From Luteimonas fraxinea (GTDB lineage: Bacteria; Pseudomonadota; Gammaproteobacteria; Xanthomonadales; Xanthomonadaceae), in the NCBI RefSeq assembly GCF_021233355.1, contig NZ_CP089507.1, positions 2,046,001-2,110,000 on the forward strand: 64,000 nt of DNA, read 5' to 3'. The notes below the pieces were generated by a model. That model saw only the letters and a list, made by a program, of their open reading frames with translations. It had not been told where the DNA came from and searched no databases. Positions 24,268 through 33,412 of this stretch are shown here, piece by piece (the stretch's first letter is position 1; every line of letters begins with the position of its first letter). The translations under genes and the position numbers were made by a program.

Positions 24268-26214
24268 TCAGAGAATCGGCACGAGCCCTGCGCCGAACGC
24301 GGTGAAGATCCGCGTCAGCAGGCTACGGAAGCCGAGACTCACCTCCGGGAAGTCGCCGACCGCGACGTAGCACTCGCGGAAGCCCGGGGCATCCGGCGGC
24401 AACGGCGCCGGGCAGTCGGGCCCGGGCTGGAACTCGAAACTGGTCGCATAGCGCGTCGGCCACAGATCGAAGATCGGCAAGCGCTCGGAGACCTTGGCCA
24501 TCGAATAGTCGACGCCCGAGAACACCGGCGGCGGATCGCGCCGCGCAATGGTCCAGGAATTCTCCGGCGACATGTCGCGGCGGATGCTCGCGGCCAGCCG
24601 CTGCGCGAAGCGCGCATCGTCGATGACCACGGCGCTCTCGGTATTGAGGTTGTCGCCGCGCGGATCGAAGTTGTGCGTGCCGACTACGCCGATGCGTTCG
24701 TCGACCACCAGCGATTTCGCGTGCAGCCCCATACGCAGGCCGGTGCGGTTCAAGGGCACGCGCCGGTTTACGCCGATGCCGGCGTAGCGCAGCGCGGAAT
24801 ACTCGCGTGTCAGCGGCGCGGCGCTCGCGGGACGCGCGGCGATCACTTCCTCACGTGTCGTCGCCGCGCCTTCGGTGCCGCTCTCGTCGAGGTTGACGCT
24901 GCCGTCGGCGTTCCACGAAATGCCGACCGCACCGGTGACCTCGAGATCGATCGGCGCGTCTTCCGGAAACGGTTTGTACTCGTAGATCTGGAAGCCGAAA
25001 TCGCGCAGGTGCCGGCGCTTGTACTTGTAGGACAGCGCGTAGGTGATGAACGAGTCGGTCGCCGCGAGGCTGTTGGTCGACACCACGACCTGCGGCGCGT
25101 CGGTTTGCGCGTGCAGATCGAAGAACATCTGCTCGGCCGGTTTCGACAGCACCAGATACGGCGTCTGCAGCAGCACTTCGTCCTGCGCCGATTCGATGAG
25201 CTCGCGCAGGCGCGGCGTCGACGCACTCGCGGCCTTGGCCGCCTCGCGGTTGCGTCGGTGCTTGGCCGGCAGGTCGCCGATGAACTCGACCGGCCCGACC
25301 CGCAATGCGGCATCGACCAGACGCTGACGCACCAATGCAGCATCGCCGGCGTCTTCGACGATCGCAGCCACGCGCTGCGGGCGCTGGTAATCCTGGAACG
25401 ACACCGGCGGCACGCCGCTGCGCAGCAGATGCCGGCCCACGTCGCCCAGCTGCTCGACGGGCGTGCTCAGCGGCGCGTGCCAGAACACGACGAAGTTCTC
25501 CTCCATCGCCTCGACCACGGGCCCCGCGATCAGCACATCGCGATCGCGGAAGTTGAAGCTGTCGCTCCAGTCGAAGTAATCGTCCTGGTAGTTGCGGCCG
25601 CCGGTGATGCCGACCACGCCGTCGATCAGCAAGGACTTGCTGTGCATGCGCTGGTTGAGCCGGCGCCAGCAGCAGGCCGCGGCGAGTGCGTACTGCGGAT
25701 AACTGATGCGCGCCCGCCCGAGCACCGGGTTGTAGATGCGCATCTCGAAGTTGGTGTGCGCACCGGCGAGTGCCGACAGCGTTTCCACCGTGCGCAATGC
25801 CGACAGTTGGTCGACCAGCAGCCGCACCTGCACGCCGCGACGCGCGGCCGATAGTAGTTCCTCGAGCACGAGATGGCCGGCGTCGTCCTCGTCGAAGATG
25901 TAGGTCTGCACGTCGATCGTGCGCTGCGCGCCGCGGATCAGATCCAGCCGCGCCAGCAGCGCGTCCTGTCCGTATTCCAGCAGCAGCGCGTAGTGTTGCG
26001 GCGCTGCCGGCGTGCTGCGCGCCACGGCCTGCGTGCCGAGGTCGCGCAATGGCGACGGCGCTGCGCAGGCATCGGCGCGATCGCACAGCACTTCGGTCGA
26101 ACGCGCCTCGACGGCGATATGCGCGGCGGCGTCGCGTTTGGCCGGCGACAGCGAGGTGCAGGCCGCGGTCGCCAGCGTCAAGGCCAGCAGCAGGGCGCGG
26201 GTGACGGCATGCAT
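24268..26214 (-). CDS. Phospholipase D-family lipoprotein
   Basis: A 648-residue protein with a lipoprotein signal (ALLLALTLATAAC, lipobox Cys near 19). It has two HKD catalytic motifs: HSKSLLIDGVVGITGGRNY at about residue 191 and HAKSLVVDERIGVVGTHNFDPRGDNLNTE at about 496. Two HxKxxxxD motifs are needed for one active site, so the enzyme looks complete. Family members are phospholipases or cardiolipin-synthase-like transphosphatidylases; YQDDYFD and the long inter-motif region fit the cardiolipin synthase C-type group. The ATG overlaps the stop of the YceI gene by one base. It is the last gene of the ParA-SixA-YceI-PLD block. Confidence 0.87.
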   Translation of the reverse strand: MHAVTRALLLALTLATAACTSLSPAKRDAAAHIAVEARSTEVLCDRADACAAPSPLRDLGTQAVARSTPAAPQHYALLLEYGQDALLARLDLIRGAQRTIDVQTYIFDEDDAGHLVLEELLSAARRGVQVRLLVDQLSALRTVETLSALAGAHTNFEMRIYNPVLGRARISYPQYALAAACCWRRLNQRMHSKSLLIDGVVGITGGRNYQDDYFDWSDSFNFRDRDVLIAGPVVEAMEENFVVFWHAPLSTPVEQLGDVGRHLLRSGVPPVSFQDYQRPQRVAAIVEDAGDAALVRQRLVDAALRVGPVEFIGDLPAKHRRNREAAKAASASTPRLRELIESAQDEVLLQTPYLVLSKPAEQMFFDLHAQTDAPQVVVSTNSLAATDSFITYALSYKYKRRHLRDFGFQIYEYKPFPEDAPIDLEVTGAVGISWNADGSVNLDESGTEGAATTREEVIAARPASAAPLTREYSALRYAGIGVNRRVPLNRTGLRMGLHAKSLVVDERIGVVGTHNFDPRGDNLNTESAVVIDDARFAQRLAASIRRDMSPENSWTIARRDPPPVFSGVDYSMAKVSERLPIFDLWPTRYATSFEFQPGPDCPAPLPPDAPGFRECYVAVGDFPEVSLGFRSLLTRIFTAFGAGLVPIL

Positions 26215-26810
26215 CAGCGGGATTCCAGTGCGCGGATCCGCAGCGTGAAACGCACCTGGTCGGCCAGCGCGTAGCCCCAGCGGTCCATTGCGTACTGGCT
26301 GCGGCGCACGTCGCCTTCGCCGATCACATCGCAGTCGAGGCCCGGGCGCGCGCACTGCGACGGCGTGATCCGGAAGGTCTCCCGTCGCTGCACGCCGCGG
26401 ATACTGAGGATGCCGGTCATCTCGCCGCCGTCGCGTGCCAGCGTGGACGGGAAGGGGTCGGACACGAAGCGCACCTCGGGATAGCGCGCGACGTCGAACA
26501 CGCCCGGCCCGCGGGTGATCCGGGTATAGGCGCGGCTGTCGATGATCTCGACGCTCTCGGCATCCAGGATGAGTCGCACCTGGTGGCGGCCATCGGCGAG
26601 CACGGTTATGTCACCGCGCCAGTCGTCGAAGCGGCCTTCGAGCTGCTGACCCCAGCGGGTCTTGAGGCTGAAGCCGATTTCCGAACGCTTGAGATCCATG
26701 GCTAGCGTCTGGCCGGGCATGTCGGCCGATGCGAACGCAGGCGCGACGCAGGCCGCCGATAGGCACAGACCTGCCAGCGTACGCAGCACGGAGCCGGCGG
26801 CGTGGGCCAT
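26214..26810 (-). CDS. YceI-like periplasmic protein
   Basis: A 198-residue protein with a signal peptide (SVLRTLAGLCLSAACVAPAFA) and a YceI-type lipocalin-like barrel: LKRSEIGFSLKTRWGQQLEGRFDDWRGDI, VRLILDAESVEII, YPEVRFVSDPF and MTGILSIRGVQRRETFRI are typical strands. YceI proteins bind isoprenoid-like lipids and are often stress-linked. The ATG at 26810 (MAHAAGSVLRTL) begins the leader. It is placed 38 bp after sixA and overlaps the phospholipase start by one base, which suggests one transcript. Confidence 0.8.
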   Translation of the reverse strand: MAHAAGSVLRTLAGLCLSAACVAPAFASADMPGQTLAMDLKRSEIGFSLKTRWGQQLEGRFDDWRGDITVLADGRHQVRLILDAESVEIIDSRAYTRITRGPGVFDVARYPEVRFVSDPFPSTLARDGGEMTGILSIRGVQRRETFRITPSQCARPGLDCDVIGEGDVRRSQYAMDRWGYALADQVRFTLRIRALESR

Positions 26811-26848
26811 GGGCGAAGCAGCGTTGAGCGAAGCGGGCGCCGGTGCGC

Positions 26849-27325
26849 CTACGGCCACCAGAACGCCGACAGTTCGGCGACGGCGGGTTCGACCGCGGCG
26901 CCCGTCGGCAGCGTCAGCACCGCGATGCCTCCCGGCGGCATGCCGCGGTATTCGCCGGTCTGGCCGCTGTGCAGCAATGCGGCGAGGCGTTCCAGACCGG
27001 GGTTGTGGCCGACCAGCAACAGGCGGCCGGTGTCGCGATGCTCGTCGAGCAGTGTCGCCAGCGTGCCGGGTGTGGCTTCGTAGATCGATTGTTCGAGGCG
27101 CTGGTCGACGTAACCGATCGCGCCGAGTACCGCCTCCAGCGTTTCGCGGGTTCGACGCGACGGCGAACACAGCACGCAGTCGGGCACCAGTTGCTTCTCG
27201 CGCAGCCAGCGACCCGCTGCCTCTGCTTCGGCCAGACCTTCGGCCGACAGCGGCCGGTCGATATCGGTTTGCCCCGGCAGGGCGGGATCGGCGTGTGCGT
27301 GGCGGAGCAGGATCAATTCGCGCAT
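26849..27325 (-). CDS. sixA: Phosphohistidine phosphatase SixA-like
   Basis: A 158-residue histidine-phosphatase-superfamily protein. The N-terminal LILLRHAHADP carries the RHxxA motif with the catalytic His at residue 9. PSRRTRETLEAVL (about 60) and the second catalytic His in LLLVGHNPGLERLAALL (about 102) follow. Length and motifs match SixA, which dephosphorylates phosphohistidine of HPt domains or PTSNtr. It lies between the ParA-like gene (76 bp away) and the YceI gene on the same strand. Confidence 0.86.
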   Translation of the reverse strand: MRELILLRHAHADPALPGQTDIDRPLSAEGLAEAEAAGRWLREKQLVPDCVLCSPSRRTRETLEAVLGAIGYVDQRLEQSIYEATPGTLATLLDEHRDTGRLLLVGHNPGLERLAALLHSGQTGEYRGMPPGGIAVLTLPTGAAVEPAVAELSAFWWP

Positions 27326-27401
27326 GGGCGGTCGGCGGCCTCGTTTTGTGACTTCATGACGGGCGGAGCGTTCGGATGCGGTGAACGCGTCGGCGGACAG
27401 C

Positions 27402-28034
27402 CTACTTCCGGACCCACTTCAGCAGTGGCGCCCAGTCGTCCTGATGGTCGCGCACCTGCGCCGAATGGTAGTCGAACAGGCTCTTGCCCAGCCCGACCAG
27501 CATCACGTAGGCCTGGCTGTCGCGCAGTTGCGCGACCACCGGATACGGCCACTGCGCCAGCAGGGCGAGCGCCTGTTGTGAGGCATTGGTGTGCGGACGC
27601 AGGCGATTGGCGACCAGGCCCACGCGGGTCTGGCCGCGACGGATGCGCGGATGCTTGGCCAGCGTGTTGAGGAAGCCGACGGTCGCATCGATGTCGAGCG
27701 CCGACGGCAACACCGGCACGACGATCGCATCGGCGATCTCCAGATAGGCATCGAGATCGTCGGCCATCGCGCCCGCGGGCGCGTCGACGACCAGCCGGGT
27801 CGCGCCGTCGGGGATCGAGGCCAGTACCTTCTTGTGGCGCGCGCTGCCGTCGACCGGCAGCACGGCTGCCTCCAGTCCGGCGCGGCGTTCGGCCCAGCGC
27901 GTGGACGACTGCTGCGGATCGGCATCGACCAGCACCGTCGACTCGCCCGACAGCGCGGCGTGCGCGGCGAGATGGGTGGCGATCGTGGTCTTGCCCACGC
28001 CACCCTTGGAACTGGCCACCAGTACCGTCTTCAT
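27402..28034 (-). CDS. ParA-family ATPase
   Basis: A 210-residue ParA/MinD-type deviant-Walker ATPase: VLVASSKGGVGKTTIATHLAAHAA (Walker A with signature lysine, residues about 4-27), VLVDADPQQSSTRWAERR (about 39), VVDAPAG (about 82) and PVLPSALDIDATVGF (about 108). It is the size of ParA proteins that act without a DNA-binding extension, such as those that position chromosomal or membrane-associated cargo. No ParB partner is adjacent. The ATG at 28034 is 114 bp from the divergent AAA ATPase. Cargo is unknown. Confidence 0.88.
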   Translation of the reverse strand: MKTVLVASSKGGVGKTTIATHLAAHAALSGESTVLVDADPQQSSTRWAERRAGLEAAVLPVDGSARHKKVLASIPDGATRLVVDAPAGAMADDLDAYLEIADAIVVPVLPSALDIDATVGFLNTLAKHPRIRRGQTRVGLVANRLRPHTNASQQALALLAQWPYPVVAQLRDSQAYVMLVGLGKSLFDYHSAQVRDHQDDWAPLLKWVRK

Positions 28035-28148
28035 CGAAGTCTCCGGGTCGGTTCGCATCGAGCGTACACCGCCCGTGCGACGCCCGCGACCGCATGCGCG
28101 CGCCACCCGTTTAACATCGGCGTTCCAAACCGCGAGCGCGCCGCGCCC

Positions 28149-29633
28149 ATGAGTGAACTGCAGGACCTGGCCGCGCTGATCCGGGCCAACACGCCGTTGA
28201 TCGTCGTCGAAACGCCCGACGAACCGCGCGCGGTCGAGCTGTTCCGGCAGTCGCTGGTGCAGGTCTGGCGCGCGCTGTACCGCTGGACGATCACCGAAGG
28301 CCTGCGCCGCGTGGATCTCGATGGCGAGTCGGAGACCGACACCGCCGCCGATGCCAGCAACACGCTCGCCGCGATCCGCGACGCCGACCAGCGCGGCATC
28401 TACCTGCTGCTCGATTTCCATCCCTACCTCGGCTACGCCGGCACCCAGCGTCAGCTGCGCGATCTGGTGCAGCGCCGTCATTGCCTGCCGCACGTGATCG
28501 TGCTGGTCGGCCACAAGGTCGAACTGCCGGCGGATCTCGAAACCATGGCCGTGCGCTTCCGCCCGCGCCTGCCCGATGCCGACGCGCTGCTGAAACTGGT
28601 GCGCGAGGAAGCCGCGGCCTACCAGCAGGAGCATGGTGGACGGCGAGTCGAAGCGGACGCCGATGCGGTGCGCCAGATCGTCCGCAACCTGCAGGGCCTG
28701 TCGCTCGGCGACGCGCGACGGATCACCCGGCAATTGATCCATGCCGACGGCGCGCTCGCACACGACGACCTGCCGGCGCTGGCCAAGCTCAAGTTCGAAT
28801 TGCTCAACAAGAGCGGGCATCTGCATTACGAGTACGACACCGCCGGCTTTGCCGATGTCGCCGGTGCGCGTCGGCTCAAGCGCTGGGTCGAACAACGACG
28901 TCGCGTGTTCGTCGAAGGCGACGCGCCGCCCGGTCTCGATCCGCCCAAGGGCGTGCTGCTGCTCGGCGTGCAAGGCTGCGGCAAGTCGCTGCTGGCCAAG
29001 GCCATTGCCGGCGGTTTCGGTGTGCCGCTGGTGCGGCTGGATTTCGGCACGCTCTACGACAAGTACCACGGCGAGACCGAGCGCAATCTGCGCGAAGCGA
29101 TTGCCTCGACCGAACAGCTCGCGCCCTGCGTACTGTGGATCGACGAGATCGAAAAAGGCCTGGCCTCGAGCGGCGACAGCGACGGCGGCGTGTCGCGTCG
29201 CGTACTCGGTTTCCTGTTGACGTGGATGGCGGAGCGCAAGTCGAAGGTGTTTCTGGTCGCGACCGCCAACCAGGTCCACGACCTGCCGCCGGAACTGCTG
29301 CGCAAGGGCCGCTTCGACGAGACCTTCTTCGTCGACCTGCCGACCGCCGATGTACGCGCCGAGGTGTTCGCCGTGCATCTGGTGCGGCGCGGCTTCGACG
29401 TCGCCGAGTTCGATCTGCCACTGCTCGCGATCGAAGCCGAAGGCTTCTCCGGCGCCGAGATCGAACAGGCCATCGTCGCAGCGCTCTACGCCGCACACGC
29501 CGCCGGCGCCCCCCTGTCGCAGCCGATGGTCGTCGAATCCCTGCGCGACACGCGCCCGCTGTCGGTGATGATGCGCGAACAGGTCGACACCCTGCGCAGC
29601 TGGGCGCGCGAGCGGACGGTGCCGGCGGATTGA
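28149..29633 (+). CDS. Ycf46-like AAA+ ATPase
   Basis: A 494-residue protein with an N-terminal helical region (LAALIRANTPLIVVETPDEPRAVELF, as in Ycf46) and a C-terminal AAA+ module. Walker A GVQGCGKSLLAK is at about residues 273-284, Walker B CVLWIDEIEK at about 327-336, sensor-1 VFLVATANQ at about 372, and an arginine finger in RKGRFDE at about 388. Ycf46 homologues are linked to CO2/HCO3- responses in cyanobacteria; the bacterial role is unknown. It is divergent from the ParA-like gene and is followed at 41 bp by a lipoprotein. Confidence 0.87.
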   Translation: MSELQDLAALIRANTPLIVVETPDEPRAVELFRQSLVQVWRALYRWTITEGLRRVDLDGESETDTAADASNTLAAIRDADQRGIYLLLDFHPYLGYAGTQRQLRDLVQRRHCLPHVIVLVGHKVELPADLETMAVRFRPRLPDADALLKLVREEAAAYQQEHGGRRVEADADAVRQIVRNLQGLSLGDARRITRQLIHADGALAHDDLPALAKLKFELLNKSGHLHYEYDTAGFADVAGARRLKRWVEQRRRVFVEGDAPPGLDPPKGVLLLGVQGCGKSLLAKAIAGGFGVPLVRLDFGTLYDKYHGETERNLREAIASTEQLAPCVLWIDEIEKGLASSGDSDGGVSRRVLGFLLTWMAERKSKVFLVATANQVHDLPPELLRKGRFDETFFVDLPTADVRAEVFAVHLVRRGFDVAEFDLPLLAIEAEGFSGAEIEQAIVAALYAAHAAGAPLSQPMVVESLRDTRPLSVMMREQVDTLRSWARERTVPAD

Positions 29634-29674
29634 ATCGCGGCGCGAACTGGATGTCCCGATGGGCAGGAGGCCGG

Positions 29675-30247
29675 ATGAAAACTCGACACCTTGCACACTG
29701 CGGAATTGCGGCGTGCCTGTTCATGGCACTCGCCGCATGCAGCCATCGCACCGCACAGGTCGAACGCGCGATGGTGCTGCCGCCGATGGCGCAGGTGCAT
29801 GCGGTCGAATCGAATCAGCGATTCCTGATGGCGACGCCGATCCACGATCCCGATCCGGCGTTTCCGGTAGACGCGCGCCTCGAAGGCGAACTGCGGCTGT
29901 GCGTCAGTTTCGTCGTGGACGCCGACGGCGAAGTCCAGGACATCGTCGCCGATCGCGAGGATATGGACTGCGCGGATCCCGTCGACGCTGCCGCGACGCC
30001 ATTCGTCGATGCAGTCACCGCAACGCTGCGCAGCTGGCGCTACTTCGGAGCGGCGATCTGCACGTTCCCCGCTGGTATCGATCCGGATTCGGATCCCCGT
30101 TGCGACGGCGCAGGCGTCGCGGTGGATGCCGTGCCGATCCGGCTGCGCTATACGTTCACGTTCTCGGCCGAACGCGGAGGCCGCGTGTCGCGAAAGGTGG
30201 CCCACCACGATGTCGGCCAGATGAGCACGATCTCCGCGTTGGGGTGA
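29675..30247 (+). CDS. Lipoprotein with TonB-C-like domain
   Basis: A 190-residue lipoprotein: signal IAACLFMALAAC (lipobox LAAC). The mature region contains DPAFPVDARLEGELRLCVSFVVDADGEVQDIVAD (about 64-97), which follows the pattern of the TonB C-terminal domain (YPxxAR..G.V.V.F.VD.DG.V.D). It lacks the membrane anchor and Pro-rich spacer of TonB itself. It may be a TonB-related periplasmic partner; the function is unknown. A perfect AGGAGG at 29665-29670 precedes the ATG. Confidence 0.72.
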   Translation: MKTRHLAHCGIAACLFMALAACSHRTAQVERAMVLPPMAQVHAVESNQRFLMATPIHDPDPAFPVDARLEGELRLCVSFVVDADGEVQDIVADREDMDCADPVDAAATPFVDAVTATLRSWRYFGAAICTFPAGIDPDSDPRCDGAGVAVDAVPIRLRYTFTFSAERGGRVSRKVAHHDVGQMSTISALG

Positions 30248-30286
30248 CGCGCCCACTCGATCGATCGAACGGGCGCGACCCGGCGC

Positions 30287-31105
30287 TCAGTTCGTCTCGC
30301 TGATCTCCAGCCGGTACGTGCCCGACTGACCGAGATGGCCGACGTAGATCTCGTACTCGCCCGGACGGAAGGTATCGACGACGGCGGCGTCGAGTGCGCC
30401 GGCACCGTCGTCGTCGCACAGCACCTTGCCCGGCCCGGTGACGACGAGGCTCGAATCGGTGGTGCTGGTGACGGCGAGGCGCAACGCCACTGTCGAAGTG
30501 ATCGTCAGACGATGGTCGGGCGTGGAATCGATCATGCCGGTGCAGTGCGCGCCGTAGCGGCTGGCTTCGACGCCGCCGCCGGTGTCGCCGGTTCCGATCT
30601 GCGGATCAGGCGTGAAGCCGGCACCGAGCTGGAAGTTCGCGTACTGTCCGCCGCCGGTCGCGGCGACGCCGCTGCCCTCGGTGAGGGTCAGCGTGTAGCG
30701 GCCGGGCTGCTCGATGTGGCCGACGTAGACGGCGTAGTCGCCGGGCGTCAGGCGTGCATCGACCTGCGCGTCGAGCTCGCCGGCGCTGTCGTCGTCGCAG
30801 AACACGCCGGCGGGACCCACGACGACCAGCGTGGAGTCCGTGGTGCTCTCCACCGACAGGCGCAGGTCGAGCGGCGAGGTCACGCGGATGGTGTGGTCGG
30901 GCGTGGTGTCGATGACGCCGCTGCACTGCGGCCCGAACCGCGAGGCCTGCGTCGCGCCGCCGGTCTCGCCGTAGCCGGTCTGCGGATCGGGGGTGAATCC
31001 CGCGCCGAGGGTGAAGCTGTTGTACGCCTGCGCGGCGACCGGGCCGCTGGTGCAGATGGTCAGCGCCGCGGCCAGCAGGCCGCAGGCAATGTGCATGTTC
31101 CGCAT
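30287..31105 (-). CDS. Secreted protein with two tandem PPC-like domains
   Basis: A 272-residue exported protein (signal MRNMHIACGLLAAALTICTSGPVAAQA). The mature part is an internal duplication: residues about 28-145 and about 152-272 both start YNSF/YANF-(T/Q)LGAGFTPDPQ-G..TGG...AS.FG/YG..C.G.ID.TPDH. Both end with DDD.AG.LDA.V...PG-Y..YVGH...G.Y.L. The fold resembles bacterial pre-peptidase C-terminal (PPC) beta-sandwich domains with Asp-rich, possibly calcium-binding loops. No catalytic domain is present. It is likely a binding or surface protein; ligand unknown. Confidence 0.72.
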   Translation of the reverse strand: MRNMHIACGLLAAALTICTSGPVAAQAYNSFTLGAGFTPDPQTGYGETGGATQASRFGPQCSGVIDTTPDHTIRVTSPLDLRLSVESTTDSTLVVVGPAGVFCDDDSAGELDAQVDARLTPGDYAVYVGHIEQPGRYTLTLTEGSGVAATGGGQYANFQLGAGFTPDPQIGTGDTGGGVEASRYGAHCTGMIDSTPDHRLTITSTVALRLAVTSTTDSSLVVTGPGKVLCDDDGAGALDAAVVDTFRPGEYEIYVGHLGQSGTYRLEISETN

Positions 31106-31220
31106 CGAATCGCTCCGTCCCCTTGCACCGGCGCGGTGCCGACGCTGGCGGGAGTGTGCGCTCGCACGATTGCGCTGAACAGGGGATGCGAAGCCGCGCG
31201 AAACGGCGCGGACGGATGCC

Positions 31221-32261
31221 TCAGCGCGGCGGCTGCCAGCCGGCTGGCGGTTCCAGCGGAATGCCGGCTTCCTGCAACGCGCGGGCGATGAGGTCGGCTT
31301 CGGTGCGGATCGACGGGTCGGCGAGGAAACGCACGAACTGGCCGGCGCCGTCGCGGGGCAGGGCGGCATTGGCGCGGCCCCATTCGAGCATCCGCCAGTC
31401 GAACGCGCGGCGGCGTGCCTGCACGCCTGCACGTTCGGTCTGCGTGGTGGCGAGGCGTTCGAGCAGGGCCAGGCCGAGCACTTCGCCGAGCTGGGTATCC
31501 GAACCGTTGGCCATGATCTCCGCGACATGTCGGCAGTCGCGCGCGCGGGTGGGATTCGCACCTAGCGCGTCGGTGTCGCAGCCCTGCATCAGCGGATCGA
31601 GGCCCGGGAATGCGACCGCGGCCCACAGGCCCATCGCGGTGATCGCGGCATGTTCGGTCGGCACGAATTCGCCGGCTTCGGCGAGCGCGGCGCGCTCTGA
31701 CGGCGTCGGCGGCGTGCGCAGCAATGCGGCCTGCATCCAGCGCACCTGTTCGAGCATGCCGAGTTCGAAACGCGTCGCGACACGCGCATCGGCGAGCAAC
31801 GCGTCGACGCCGCCACCACGCACCAGCAGCGGCGCGAGATTCTGCGGGTCGGCGCCGAGCCAGCGTTGCGCGGCGCGCAGGCGCGTTGCTTCATCCGCGC
31901 CGTAAGCGAGCAATGCATTGGCGAGGACATCGCTGCCCGCGCGCGCTGCAGCGTCGCGACGCCAGGCGCTGGCCTGTGCGTCCGGCGCCACCGGCTGCGA
32001 GGGTGCGTCGGTGTCGAGCTGTTCCGGATTCACATCGGCGAGCCCACGCAACACCGCCGCGAACGCCAGCTCGCGCGGCTGGCCGGTGGCGGCGAGTGCG
32101 GCGGCGCTGCGCTGCGACCAGCTGCGCCAGGCGGTCTGGTCGGCCGCTGTGTCCTGCTGCGCGACAGGCGCTTCGTCGAAGCGTGAGTACGGCGCCTGCG
32201 CCTGCGCGACGGGGACGAGCAGGGCGACGGCACACGCAGCCGCGAGCAGGAAACGGATCAT
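31221..32261 (-). CDS. Exported helical protein, paralogue A of a tandem pair
   Basis: A 346-residue protein with a signal peptide (FLLAAACAVALLVPVAQAQA) and a mostly alpha-helical, Ala-rich mature region. It aligns along its length with the neighbouring 345-residue product at 32322-33359: both have QPRELAFAAVL / RPRELALAALL, a W-x-x-D/R-A-A-A/T-RAG-D stretch, and end with DPSIRTE-DL-AR-L-AG-PL-PPA-W-P-R. No known domain was recognised. Proteins of this kind occur as families in Lysobacter-like genomes. The 60-bp gap suggests co-transcription with the paralogue. Confidence 0.7.
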   Translation of the reverse strand: MIRFLLAAACAVALLVPVAQAQAPYSRFDEAPVAQQDTAADQTAWRSWSQRSAAALAATGQPRELAFAAVLRGLADVNPEQLDTDAPSQPVAPDAQASAWRRDAAARAGSDVLANALLAYGADEATRLRAAQRWLGADPQNLAPLLVRGGGVDALLADARVATRFELGMLEQVRWMQAALLRTPPTPSERAALAEAGEFVPTEHAAITAMGLWAAVAFPGLDPLMQGCDTDALGANPTRARDCRHVAEIMANGSDTQLGEVLGLALLERLATTQTERAGVQARRRAFDWRMLEWGRANAALPRDGAGQFVRFLADPSIRTEADLIARALQEAGIPLEPPAGWQPPR

Positions 32262-32321
32262 GCGATGTCTCTGGACCGGGTGTGGCCAGCATAGCGACGG
32301 CGCGCGTGGCCGCGTAGTGGT

Positions 32322-33359
32322 TCAGCGCGTCGGCAGCGTCCAGTCCGCCGGCGGCACGAGCGGGACGCCTGCATCGCTGAGCATGCGCGCCTGCAAGTCG
32401 ATCTCGGTGCGGATCGATGGATCGTCGAGCAAGTGCGCGAACTGGCGCTCGCCGTCCGACGGCGTCGCGCGCTGCATCGCGTGTGACCGCCAGGCGATGG
32501 CACGGGTGGCCTCCAGGTCCGGTGCGTCGAGACGCGATGCAATCGCGCTTCCGATGCTGCGCATGATCAGCGTGTCCGATTCGAGCAGCTGCCTCGCAAG
32601 CGATCTGCAGGCGACCTGGAGCTCTGGTGTCGCCGACCTGCATCCTTCGGCGATGCGTGAATAACCGGGCACGGCGCTGGCGCTGTACAGGCCAAGCGCC
32701 AGCATCGTCGCGTAGACGCGCTCGCTCATTGGGGCGCCGTCCTCCCTAGATGCGCGCGTTTGCGCGTCGGCTGGATGCGAGGTCAATGCGTCGCGCATCC
32801 ATCGTAGTGTCTGGAAGTGCGCGCTATCGTAATGCCGGCGTCCGGCGGCGGCCTGCAGCATGGCATCGACCGGGAGGTCGATCCGCAGCAACCACGGTGC
32901 GCTGTTGTCGGGTTGCGCATACGCCCAGCGCTGCGCTGCGTCCTGCGAGAAGCGATCGATCCCGTCGTTGCCCGCGATGAGCAGCACGTTCGCGATTACA
33001 TCGTCACCCGCGCGCGTTGCGGCGCGCTGGCGCCAATCGCGCGCGATGCCATCGAATCGCGTTTGGGTCACGCTGGTATCGATGACGTCACCCGGTTGCG
33101 GCGGGGCAGGACGTGCGGCGGCCTGATGCAACAGCGCGGCCAAGGCCAGCTCGCGTGGACGATCTGTCCGCGCGAGCGCACGCGCGGTGCGTCGCAGATA
33201 GGCGTGCTCGGCTGCCTGATGGTCTGCTGCATGGGATTCTTCAACGCCGGCCGACGTATGCGACCAGTCGTCGATCTTGCTGCCGGCCCCGTCGCCCGCA
33301 TCCGTCCGTGTGCTGGCAATCGCCAGCACGACCAGTCCTGCTGCCATCCATCCGCGCAT
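32322..33359 (-). CDS. Exported helical protein, paralogue B of a tandem pair
   Basis: A 345-residue exported protein (signal GWMAAGLVVLAIASTRTDA). It is the upstream partner of the gene at 31221-32261, with shared RPRELALAALLHQAA (about residue 67), ARDWRQRAATRAGDDVIANVLL (about 107) and the C-terminal DPSIRTEIDLQARMLSDAGVPLVPPADW. There is no catalytic signature. The ATG at 33359 is preceded by a GC-rich region without a clear ribosome-binding site. Tandem duplication is apparent; function unknown. Confidence 0.68.
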   Translation of the reverse strand: MRGWMAAGLVVLAIASTRTDAGDGAGSKIDDWSHTSAGVEESHAADHQAAEHAYLRRTARALARTDRPRELALAALLHQAAARPAPPQPGDVIDTSVTQTRFDGIARDWRQRAATRAGDDVIANVLLIAGNDGIDRFSQDAAQRWAYAQPDNSAPWLLRIDLPVDAMLQAAAGRRHYDSAHFQTLRWMRDALTSHPADAQTRASREDGAPMSERVYATMLALGLYSASAVPGYSRIAEGCRSATPELQVACRSLARQLLESDTLIMRSIGSAIASRLDAPDLEATRAIAWRSHAMQRATPSDGERQFAHLLDDPSIRTEIDLQARMLSDAGVPLVPPADWTLPTR

Positions 33360-33412
33360 GTGACGCTCCAACGTCCGTGTCGGGGCGAGCATAGACCGGC
33401 CGGGAATTTGCG

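Noticed and set aside
24022..24305. Short ORFs between phospholipase D and the peptide-array operator
   Set aside because: No ribosome-binding site, no homology-like pattern and Arg-rich composition; probably non-coding.
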